This document shows positions 11,804 through 22,600 of a stretch of 64,000 nt of DNA, in pieces (position 1 is the first letter of the stretch; every line of letters starts with the position of its first letter). The stretch is from the NCBI GenBank assembly GCA_018287875.1, contig JAGVVL010000001.1:6944001-7008000 (forward strand). Reading direction: 5' to 3'. The notes below the pieces were generated by a model. It made no database searches and had not been told where the DNA came from. It saw only the letters and a program-made list of their open reading frames with translations. The translations under genes and the position numbers were made by a program. The DNA comes from Nigrospora sphaerica. Its lineage: Eukaryota; Ascomycota; Sordariomycetes; Amphisphaeriales; Apiosporaceae.

Positions 11804-14236
11804 CTAGGAAGCCTTGGGCAGAGCCAACAGGGCAAAGTGGCCGCCGACGACGGGGCGGGCGGTGAAGGTAATGCCGGGATAGTTGCCCGTGTTGGCGTCG
11901 TAGAGGTCCGTTAGGGGCCGGCTGGTGGGCGTGTCGTTGATCCACTGGGCCATGAGGCGGTTGAACATGTCGCGCGTGTCGCGGCTCGCGACGGCGGCAC
12001 AGAACTGCATCCAGTCCGTCTTGGTCCACGAGTGGCGCGTGTCGAGGGGCACACCGTGGGCGGCGGCCTGGGTCGGGTAGAAGGCGCTCTGCATGTCGTA
12101 GACGGACTGGGGCACGAAACCGGTGCCGAAGCCCAGCAGCGAGTTGGCGTACAGGTTGTACAGTAGACCGTGCGAGGCGCCGTCGCCGTACGAGAGCGTC
12201 GTGTGCGGTGGGTCGGCGGCCTTGTTAATGCCTAGGTTCTGCCACTCGGCCACGTACGACGCGGCCGTGTCGCCGTACGTCTTCTCGTCGTCGGCGTGGC
12301 CCGTCCGCTGCGCGATCTCGGCCATGGCCCGCAGCCCGATGATGCCCTTGAGCGCCAGGTTGGTCTGATTTACGAGTGCGCCGGCGAAGTCGTCGGTCGA
12401 GATCTGCTCCGCCGGAATGAGGGCCTCGTCGACCAGGTAGCCGGCCCACTGCTTGAGGAGGGGGTAGTGCTGCTTGAGATAGTCATTGTCGTCGCTCCGC
12501 TGCGCGTACGCAAGCGACATGATGATCATGTTGCCGCACTCCTCCAGCGGCATGGGCTCGTCATTGCCCTGCGGGTAGCCCTTGGCCACGGGGAAGGTAC
12601 CCAGGTCGTGGATGGCGTACTTGTTGGGGTAGTGTCCGTTCTCCTGGTTGATGTAGAGCGGGTCCATCATGTAGGCCAGAAGTTTGGGGTTACTGTACAG
12701 GATCAGAGGCATCGAGGGGAAGATGACGTCGACCGTCTGGATGTCGCTGTTGGAGCTGATCTCCTTGAGGAAGACCAAGGGGGCCGCCTCGGTGCCGGTA
12801 AACTGCAGGGCCGCAAACGTCTGCCGGACACTCAGGCTAGTGATGGTCAGATAATCCTGCCCGGCGGCGGCCAGGGAGTCGGCGGCAACCCTAGCATCTA
12901 GCTCGCTGGCCAGACGGGACACGTCCGTATAGTCGTGGTAAAAGAAGGTCATCTAAGAGGACGAGGTCAACACCAGCGGGGCACAGGGCGGGGGACGAAA
13001 ACTCAGGGGTACCTACGGCGTCGGTTGCACTGGAAAAGTAACTCTTCCACAGCGAAGGCACACTGGTCATGCTGTCACCCACCCCGGAGAAGGAAATGGC
13101 ATTGTCCTGGGCGATGCCGATGGAAAAGACGGTGGAAACTGAGTCGCCGCCGACAGAGCCGAGGTTCTTGGAGAAAGCAAACACGGGCCTTGAGCGTAAC
13201 CTTGTCAGCAGCTAGTAACAAACTGCCCGGCATGGCGTAGCATGGCGCCATTCCTACGCAGCCACGGGTCGCGGTCACTCACCACTGGTCCTGCACGGCA
13301 CGGAAGTTGCTGTCCTTCGCATTCGTGAGTTTCCCGTTCTGTACAAAGGCGCCTCGCACGGCGGTGTCGACGCCGCTCTCGTGCGTTAACTGTTCCTCAA
13401 GGTGAGTTAGGTGTCCTTCCTCCGGGGGGGGGGGGGAAGGTGGACAGGGGGCAGCGTCTACTTACGGCGCCGTCATCAGCAGTCGACCAGTACCAGTCTC
13501 CCCAGGCAGCTTGTTCCCTGTCCTCCTTGAACTCATTCTGCTGTTGCCGCGCAAACGTGTGATAGGCGACGCCGTCATCGGTGCCGTAGTCCCAACGGAG
13601 AATTGCTGAATCATCACCCGATGCCCATTCTTAAAATACGTGAGCGGCATCCCAAGCTTGGGGGCGTTATTTGTGCAGGCTTACCACCAGAAACATCGGC
13701 GTACAAGGCCACCTCGTGCTTGGCGCCGTCCAGTGACTGGACAGCGACGTCCAGGTAGGAAAAGGGCAAAGACTGTCGCTTCAAGTCGTTTGGGGTGACG
13801 GGGGACATAAACGTAACGTTCATCCCAACTTTACCCCCAACATTCATGATGAATGTGCTCCGCGTTGACGTGTAGGAGAATTCGGTCTGGTCCACGACTT
13901 GCGGGGCGTTGGGCGGAGCGCCCATCCATGTATAAGGCGTGCCATCGACACGGATGAGTCCGACCCAAGCCGTTATGTGCTGACTGCTCATTGGTTAGTG
14001 AGAACAGCGGACAAAATTCACGCCAGGGAGCTCAAAGTATACCTCCAAAACTGACCCCATTCGCCGGCGAGGTAGCCACCGTTGCCGCCGTCACTCCCAG
14101 CGCTCAGCCATGTGTTCAAGTAAGGGGCCCGGACGGCAAGGGGTATTGCAGGCGGTCTGGCAGGCGAGAAGGTAGAAGCAGCATGTCCTAACCCGCTGGC
14201 GACGACAGCGGCCGCCGTCCCGGTACTGAGCCTCAT
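11804..14236 (-). CDS. gtaA: Secreted glutaminase A (GtaA family)
   Basis: Six exons on the minus strand: 14236-14043, 13983-13685, 13629-13466, 13395-13283, 13188-13017, 12952-11804; all junctions keep frame; 696 residues. A signal peptide (about 1-20) ends near G-H-A-A-S. The rest has the fungal glutaminase A layout: an N-terminal region with W-V-G-L-I-R-V-D-G and a large C-terminal alpha/alpha-barrel-like domain with D-L-G-T-F-P, P-L-E-E-C-G-N-M, the metal/substrate-site region, and T-K-T-D-W-M-Q-F. GtaA enzymes hydrolyse glutamine to glutamate and ammonia outside the cell. Intron 3 contains a run of about 13 Gs. Exon 5/6 joining uses GTAGGT rather than the adjacent GTACCC because only the former keeps the frame. 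Confidence in the family is high; catalytic competence is inferred. Confidence 0.92.
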
Positions 14237-14406
14237 GTTTAGGGAGCCCGTACGAATTCCACAGGTGGACGATGCAACCTGTGGGTAACAAAAGGGTTGG
14301 AGGGAAGGGCAGCACAAGAGAGCGAGAGAGGACAAGGGGGTGAATATGCTGCAAGCCAAACTGGGATGAATGGATAGAGAAGAAGGAAACCAGCGGCCGA
14401 GCGAGG

Positions 14407-14416
14407 TTATAATATA
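14407..14416 (-). promoter_or_regulatory. TATA-like element upstream of glutaminase A
   Basis: Read on the minus strand, TATATTATAA lies about 170 bp upstream of the glutaminase A start codon at 14236. Position and sequence suit a core promoter, but this rests on motif match only. Confidence 0.4.
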
Positions 14417-17400
14417 GACGACCGAGACAAGCAGCGTGAATGAGGAGAGGGTACGTGCGTGCCGACCTCCCCCGGTGTATAGCAAGCCCACAAAATAAGC
14501 AACGACCCTTCCAACAAGGGAGAAATATGGATCAGATGGGACCTCTCGGCAACGAAGGGAGGGTCCGTAACTGGGGACGATGGCGGCCTTCGTGGCAAGG
14601 CAGAAGGCGGCTTCAAACAAGTAAGAAAGAGAGGAACAGCATCATGGGACCAGAAGACACAATCGATTTGGCACAAGACGGTTGACATCGGGCTCGGTCC
14701 ATCTGCACGAGGCGATGCATGCCCTTCCTAGGCCCTCAGGTGCGCATGCGGCCTCCTTTTTGGGACGTAGCCTGCGGCATGAGAGGTCGGGTGTGATGCT
14801 CTAAGACGTGTGTACGGAAGCCGGTCCGGAGGAAGCCCAGAAGGGCGGGCAAGCGGTGTGGTAGAGCATGGCGATGTAGTGAGGCATGAATGGGGGACCC
14901 GGTGGTCCTGACTCTTGTAGGGCCCGCTGTCAAGGCGACGTCCACGGAGAGAGTGGAAAGAGACAGAGAGGCCCCGTTTGAGACGCCGTGCCATCCCATG
15001 CATAGCGAAGACAAGCCAGATGCCCATCTGAGATCCGGGGGCAGAGCAGAGCGCCAGCGAATAGGGAGACACAGGAGACGTCGAGGGGTCCAAACTCGGA
15101 TTAAACTACTGCGCCAACACAGGTACGGCCAAGACTAGGCTAGACGGTTCCCGCATGTGGATAGGAGGCCATGGGCCCGTCATGGGGGAGGGGAGGAGAA
15201 ACCATGGTCACTCGTCGAGTTAGTCAAGCAATCACGGCATCGAGGCCACCCGGGCTGGCCTAGCCGGACAGAAAAGCGGTGCTGTCGCGGGTGCGGCGAA
15301 GAGTGGTCACGGAACATGGAACATGGAGCATGAATGTCGGGAGGGCGTGGTGGACCTGGCTGAGACCCATGATGCAGTGGCACGTTGCTGGCGCTTGGGA
15401 TGAGCCCTCATGGATGCCGAGGGCCATCTACCCACGAGGTTGTCAGCTACCCGGGGGGTGGAGAGGGAAGCTCGGGGGTAGTATTGGTCATCCAGCTGTG
15501 GTACCGGCCGACAAGGGGGGGAGGGGGATAGGGAATCAGGAGTTTCGAGGGCGAGGTAAGTATGGCGGCGGCTCTCGCCCATGGACCGACCTGTATGTTC
15601 GTGCATCTCTTATTGCAGTTGTTTTCCGTGGAGACTGACCGAGCTGCCAAACTGCGGTAATAGAGAACCAGGCCAACAGTTTCGCTGGCGGCGGTTTCGC
15701 TGCTTGGTCGGCTTGCGGCCCAACATGCAAGCTAGCCAGGACTAGTCGTGACTGGCGCTTGCCGGTTTCCTGTCGTCTCGCCTTCCGGGGAAATAAGGTA
15801 GGCAGGTACACGACGCAGTCGTTCCTCAGTCATTGGGGGCGGCAGTTATTAGGGCGCTTGGAGGCTGGAGGTTGGCAGGTTGGTAGCCCTGTGGAATGTG
15901 GAGGGAAGTCGCCCGCCACAATGCAAGGGTCTAGGTAGAGGGCATTTCCCCTTCCAGCATCTGCCACTCCCGATTGCATGGCAACTGCCCGAGGACCACA
16001 CAAAAGTACTTAAGGTACATATAAGCACTTGCCATACCGTGACAGCGCCGCTGCTGTTGCAGGACGAGCTTGCTTCTTCACCTTCTCATCTCCCAACATG
16101 CCCTCTCCGTCGTCACCATTCGTCGTCAAACGCCGTGGCTTAGTTCTCCCGGTCTTGGTGCCCTTTACTTCTTGACGGTTGGTGGCGGAGCGCATCCGAG
16201 CCCGGCAGGCGGGCATCCTTTCATCTGCCATGTACGCAGTATGCATGTACATCAGGTCGTATCTATCCCTGCCGGCATGCACATCTCACCCATCCATGTC
16301 ATGCACGTCGTAGCAAAGTGGAACTGGAACACAACGGCCAGAAGGGGGCCCAGCGGCGCGAAGGTAGGTCATCACGCGAGCCCCCGCACGTTTGGGAGGC
16401 AGGATCGTCGCTATCGGTTCCTTGGATCGCGGCCTCATCTACGACTCGGCGAAAAAATCAGCCGCTTGGCGGGTATGGACGGTCTTCTGATAGACCGCGG
16501 GGATCCCTGTCGTCTTGGCTCCCCCTCCATTGGCCTCGAGGTTGCCGTCTTGGCCATGGCCGTCTGTCACGATGCCGCTCTGCCGCTCCCCCGCGTTAAG
16601 AAATGCCATGTGCCATCGGGTGGTCCCTGATGACATCTCAGCAGCTGGCGCCATAAAGTGCTGCTGTCTGCTCGTTGGCCATGCCACGCATCAGCCAATC
16701 GCGTTGCGCGGCCAATCTTGCCACGCTGCGCAGCTTTTCGTCCGTCGGCCCGTCCGCCAACTATTGCTACACGACGAACACTCCCGTCCCGCTCCGTGTC
16801 TTTGAGCCACGGCGCTCCCGGTAAATGCGGGGAGCGAGCCCTGTAGCATGGAATATCGTGGGCCTTCTGACACCCGAGCCGACCCGACCTGACGCCCGTG
16901 CCCGGCTGGGTAAGAAGAAGAAAAGACTCATGGCACGACCCCCCGGCTTTTGCTTCACAGTCGCACCGTGCAGCAATCCCGACCCTGGCCGTCCGTCTGC
17001 ACAGCTGCTGACGTCGAGGATGTGACCTACAGGGTGTCGAGGGTCTGCAGGCGCACCAAAGTTCGGGGTAAAATATTACGCAGTATACACTAGATAGACG
17101 TCCGGCCGGTGGGCGTGGCCGTGGGCCGCCCCTATCGTCCTTATTCCCTTTGGGCCAGTTGCGGGAGCCACCTGACGAGGTATTGGGCGGTCCGCAACGG
17201 TTGCGTGCGTGCTGGCAGGGGCCAGCCTGCCTGCAGTCGACCCGTAAGCCAAGCCATCTGGGCATCAATCAAGCAACGGGAGGGTGAACGGTCCAGAGAC
17301 CACCAGATGCGAAAACGGCGACTGCTTGCTTGGCGCCCTCGGCGAATTGCTTGATTGCTCTTCTCGCCTGTTTAGCCTGGTATCGTGTCGTCCGCGAGTC

Positions 17401-20400
17401 ATGCCGCTGGCGTTCTTGAAGTCTTTCGCAATTCGTCACATGCTGATTATTGCCTTTTTGGGAAGGCGACACGGCAGGTCCAGATCTCGCGACGATCATC
17501 TCTGGTCATCCCGCAGCGTCATGAGACCTGAAGAAGCTGAAGACATTGGTAGTATGCAACGCTATAGCTCGAGATCCGCTCCAGCGACACAGGAACAGGA
17601 ACATAGCCCCCCCGCGACGGCCACGTTGATCTTGTACTTTCGCGCACAGGCAGAAGGGGCTGGGGAATAGGGGAGGCGTGTCAACCTCCCACCTGTTCCT
17701 CCCTCAGTTGCCCCTCTCCTCTCACCTGCAAACCCCTTCAGTTCTCCGCCCCCAGGTCCGAGTCTTGCGCCCGCCTTCCCCGCATTCGCTGTTCACCGAG
17801 CCCACATGTCCCTGACCGCTAGGCAATGACTGCATCGTGCCGAGGGCTGATTTGCCATGCACTCGTAAGGGCATCAAAGCCAATGCCCGAACACGCACCT
17901 GGAGGCTGCTGTCACCTCGCAGGAAGCCGAGGGCCTGCCCGGCGTGTTCAGGCAGCTTTCTCACCCCCAAGAAAGCGAGGATGTTAAACGAGTACACACT
18001 GACGAATGCATACCAGGACCCCCAGCATGGCCACATTCTCGGGTCCGTCGATCTCTGCGATCGACAATGTGCACGGCCGACTCGTCGCCGAGGGCGATCG
18101 TCTGGAGATGGTTCGCCGGGGACAAGTCAAGGCTGGTGATGATCTCCAGAAGCGAGGCGGCGGGTGTCATTTCCCCTTACCCATCCGGTGATGGCACACG
18201 AGGATCGCAATTGGTTGAGCCACGAGTTGGTGTGGTGGTGATTGGCACTGCAGCAATCATGCACGCCGGATTCGCGTGGTCTCGCGGTTCACCATACGCT
18301 GACACACCACGAGCGTGGCAATATCAACAGTCGTCGGTCCGGTCGCCCAGAGCCGGGTGTGATGCACACACTGCCGCCGTGGCGTGGACGTTACTTGCCG
18401 GCCGGTGCCTCGTGAGGGATTCGCGTAAGACGCGGGGTCGGAGCCAAAGTTCACCTGGCTGGTACGCATGCGCGATCGGCGCCTCAGCTGGCTTTATCCT
18501 GTTGCCAAGATGAGACTTGATCGAGTAGCTGCCTGCGACGACACATGCTCGTGCGACGGTAACTGTCGGCAAGACTCAGCGGCGTCCTGTTGACCCATCT
18601 CCTGGCAAGTGTCAAAGACCGCCTCTGCTGACGTTGCACTGGCGGAGCGGTGCGACCTTGTTCGGCATGGTCACGGCATAGCCAGACCTCCGAAATGCAG
18701 CGATGGTGCCGTAGCATAAGAACAAGACGGGGATCTGGTCCCGGTACGTTGTGAATACGACCACGAGGGCCGGATGGTCCGACCGAAAAAGGCACGCAGG
18801 TGTAGACTGTGCGGTCTATCCGCATACGCCTTCTACCCGTCATGCCTGTCCATGTCGTCTACGCGGTCAATCAGAAGCCCCTCGCAGCCGCTCTCCGGCA
18901 GCCCACAACTCTGCCAATTCTGCGCCTCGCCGGCCCAGCCGCGCGGGTGGAGCGGCGGCGAAGGAGGCTAGATGGCTGGATCGGACAGGCCGCCGGAGAG
19001 GGAGTCGGCTCGAGCTGCTCTCGTCTGCTTGGCGGCCAGGCGGCGTTGTTTCTGCGTCAGGCTTCAAAACTTGAAACGGACACAGCCCTCTCGGATGTGT
19101 ATGAGTGAAGCAGTAGCTGTCCCTTGAATACTACGGGGGATCGGACGGCCTGCCTGATCTTGGTGGTAGGTCCGTTATGCATCACTCCATGGTGGATATT
19201 GCCTCCACCCTAACGGCCTTAGTGGGCCTGCCCTTGTATATCAGATAAAGTATTTGACATGCCGAGCCAAGAGGAATACTGTTTGGACCCAAGAAGAAGA
19301 AAAGGGCGGGGCGCGCAGGCGCTCTCGAGGTCGCTCGGCGGACCTGAGGACTGTGGGAGCAGCTCCGGTGTGTGGACGCGTGGATAACGCAGGCCGTGGC
19401 TGGACTCCCACTTTGACCTATGTACTGGGCCAAGCCGCAAACCTTTGCTTCTTCAGAGGGTCCCGAAATGCAAATTCAACGTTATTCTAACTGAACCGTA
19501 AATCGGGGCCACTGGCGCGGCGATGATACACGAACAACACGACCACAAGCAGTCCCATAGCTCCCGCGCTGAGATACGTCCTGCTGCTCGGTTGGAAGGG
19601 AAGCAAATGCGGTCTGGTCTACGCCTCAACTGGATAGCGCAGCGGCGAGAGCTCTGTCACAATGGTCGGACGAGTCACCCAATCGTACGTGCGCGTGCTG
19701 CCATCCATCATCCCACCACGATGCGGAATAGGGCAGGAAGCGCGTATGAGCAGTGCGTAGAACCAACCGAGCAAGACCAGACAGACCATGGACCGGCGGT
19801 TCGTCCCATTCTCGACTGGTAAACGGTCAACTCACCCGAAATGTTTACGTGTTGCTTCGATCCCAAGATGTCAGGTCTTAGATAAATTGTATGTCCGCGG
19901 ACAGGACACAGAGGTGTCAAAGAGAAACTTCCCATTGGCAGGTGAAGGCGGCTCAGCCTCCCCCTGGCCCCGGCCCTGGAATGCCCAGCCGGCGATGAAA
20001 CGCGCGAGCGGTTTGCAGGGGTTGTCGGAGAGAGAAGATCGGGCATGGATGGCACAGATCCATTGCCAAAAAGAACATCCACGACGCTCCCGTCCGGTGC
20101 CTATCCGGTGGGCCTCTTGCTAACCCATGTCCAGCTTAGGAGGTGCTTACTACCGACGTAGTGGTTACTGTAATTGGCTCCCCCCATTCCACTATCCCAT
20201 CAAGGCCTGTCCGTCAGTCATCGGCCAAACCCATGAGGAAGAAGATCGTCGCAGATGGACTGAAGATGAGATTATTTAGGCTCATCATCACGCATCTCCC
20301 CATCGAAAACCACGATTAACCGCGGGTTGGCCGACCCTGCTCGGCCACAGCAAGTTGCCGCGCAACAGCGCGCGGGCTGGACGTCCCCTGGTCGTAGTCC

Positions 20401-20615
20401 GGATGGGGTTCCGAACTTGCAACGCAGAACTCGACAACCCTGCGCTGATCACGGCGTCGCAAAGCCTCCAGCCAGTGTTCCTGCCCAGCTACCCGGCCTG
20501 TCCCGGGTAACAGGAGTACACTCCTCTGCCGGGCAAGCGGATTGCCGGTCGGGGTCGGGCGTTTCCTCAAACGGCCAACAGCGACTCTGCACGCGCATAG
20601 GAGGGGCTAAGAAAA

Positions 20616-20691
20616 GGGAGGGGTCATAGCAAGAGGACTATTGCTCTCCCTGGGGGAGGGGTCATATCAAATGGACTATTCCCCGCCCCAA
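20616..20691. repeat. Imperfect 38-bp tandem duplication
   Basis: Two adjacent copies start at 20616 and 20654, each beginning GGGAGGGGTCATA and sharing GGACTATT a few bases later. Each copy ends in a pyrimidine run. It lies in non-coding DNA. Confidence 0.7.
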
Positions 20692-20969
20692 GAGAGGGGA
20701 GACGCACAGCCACTGGCGTCGTCGGCGTTGTGCAACACTTCCCATCGGACAAGGCCGCACCACATGGGGGGGGGCTGGAGCAAAGGTACCCCGCCGATAC
20801 ACACAACAGGTGAGTACGCGACAAGGTACTAGTGCATCCATAGACCACCAGAAGTATTCATCGACGGGGGCCGGCCTTCCCACGGCGCGACAGCTTACTT
20901 TTGACTACATGTTCGTGGTGTCCGAGAGTATAGCCGTGTGGGAAGCTAGGTCGGGCGGCCAAGAGCACT

Positions 20970-20984
20970 GACACACACACACAC
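20970..20984. repeat. Short (AC)n microsatellite
   Basis: A run of about six to seven AC dinucleotides in the gene-poor interval. Confidence 0.7.
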
Positions 20985-22496
20985 GATTGGCAATCGATGA
21001 CGCGGTTGAAGTGCGCGGTTCCCATCTTCCTCTACGCAAAAGCAGTCGGCATCGGCCGATGGCGATCGATAGATAGCCTATGGTGGAATAATACCGAGTC
21101 TCCGGCTTGGAGGCTTCAGGTAAGAATAAGAGTAGGTCAGCGGTGCGTGGTGCATTAAATGCAATTACAAACACAGCCGACGAATCGGCTGTGGCGCGCG
21201 GGTTCCCTTCCGAGCCCGAGCGGCCCTGGATCCACCGTTTGCTTTCGGGGCAAAACCGGCCCAGAGCGAGCTCCTGCCCAGGACTGGCCGTAAATATGAA
21301 TCCTGGCTGGCTATCAGCCACCGTCGACACGCCCCCCTCCAATCCGGGCGCATGATTCAACCCAAACGCGCCCCTGGTGCTGTATACTTGGCCCCGGCCT
21401 CCTAGCACTCCGCTCCCGTACTCTCATGGCGCCAGAACGGCAGACCTGCACCCGGCAAACGCGGGGACAAAACCTGCCCACTGCGGCTGGCCCATTTTTA
21501 TCACGTACAGGCTACCTTCTTGGCAGGGGCCGCTCGTTCTGCCCCGGGAGGATTGCGACATTCTGGAACATTGCCCAAAGCTGACCTGTTCACCGGCGCA
21601 GTCGTCACTTCACAGCAGGTTTCTCCGAGCCGGCCTGCCGTGGTATCCGCCCACAGAGGCACTCGGCCGGCCGTGCGAATCACCTCTTTCCCTGCCTGGG
21701 GAGCAAACTCCGCCACCACGGTCGACAGGAAGGCCCGCCCACACTGCGGCAGAGGCTTAACAGGACCGTCTTGGACTTGAGAGGCCGTGAAGCGTGCGCT
21801 CACCTCCACCCCCCAGGCATGATCGACCACTCGCATCTCCAAGAGCCTAGCGGCGACCCCTCAACCAGCCGGTGGCCCCCCCCGTCTGAACCCGTCGTCA
21901 GTGTGGTGCTGTCGTGGCCTTGCTGGGGTCCTCGGCACGAACTGGCCGACCCCGTATCATGAACTCGTCTATCCGCCGTGACCATAACTTCAGGTGCGAC
22001 AAGCGACCACAGCCTTGAACGCCCCGGTCCTGGCAGGGCGAAGATGCTCCGGCCGCCTGCACTACCGGGATCCGCGCCCGCCTACCAGGTTGCTGGTGAT
22101 CTCGGAGACCTCCTTACCCCATCAGGAAACAGCCTGAGGCCCTTCTGGGCAAGGACGCCGGTCAAACCGACTGTGGGGGCCTGTAACCTACTGCTGGTAC
22201 ACTATAGGGGTTCTGGACCAGCTCAGCCGCTCGCTTGGTACATCGTGAGGCACGAGGATGACACGGGCCCGGGATGCCACCCCCCCCTTCCCCCTTCAGA
22301 ACGTGCATCGCGGCCGTAGGGCCGCTTGTGATATGCCGTCCGGGCACTATTAAGAAGGGCCTTGCTGCCGCGGCGTCTTGGGGATGCTTTGTTCATCATT
22401 GTTCATTCCGACTTCATTCTTTCGAGGACCTTCAGGGCTTTCTCTTTCCGGTGTGCTGTGCCGCCCGTTTTTTTCTGTCATTTTCTCTTCTTGCAG

Positions 22497-22591
22497 GTTC
22501 CTTGATTCGGAACTTTGGACCTCGTGTCCCTTCTATCCCTCTCTTTCTTCAGCTTCCTTGATTTGGAACTCGGACCCAGTGTCCCTTCTCT
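22497..22591 (+). repeat. Duplicated leader segment with two AG sites
   Basis: Two imperfect copies (about 39 bp each, from 22497 and from 22553) begin TTCCTTGATT and share GGAACT and GTGTCCCTTCT. Each copy is immediately preceded by a pyrimidine tract ending in AG (TCTTGCAG before the first, TTTCTTCAG before the second). They lie directly upstream of the start codon at 22601, so they may be alternative 3' splice sites of a leader intron. Confidence 0.6.
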
Positions 22592-22600
22592 GCCGCCAAG

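Larger units (their letters stand above)
14237..22600. other. 8.4-kb gene-poor interval
   Basis: No gene can be supported. Frames reach at most about 230 codons, overlap on both strands, and read as Arg/Pro/Ser/Gly-rich sequence without domains. The interval separates two divergently transcribed genes for secreted proteins (glutaminase A and the Ser/Ala/Thr-rich protein) and is about ten times longer than most other gaps here. I see no long terminal repeats, inverted repeats, transposase or reverse-transcriptase remnants, nor strong AT enrichment that would suggest repeat-induced point mutation. It may hold distal regulatory DNA, non-coding transcripts or decayed genes. Confidence 0.5.

Noticed and set aside
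16567..17268. 233-codon minus-strand frame in the gene-poor interval
   Set aside because: Arg/Pro/Cys-rich composition, overlapping frames on the other strand, no domain and no plausible splice partners.
19625..19685. tRNA-like stretch (GGATAGCGCAGCGG..)
   Set aside because: The bases recall an A box, but no matching T-arm/B box and no acceptor stem can be formed.
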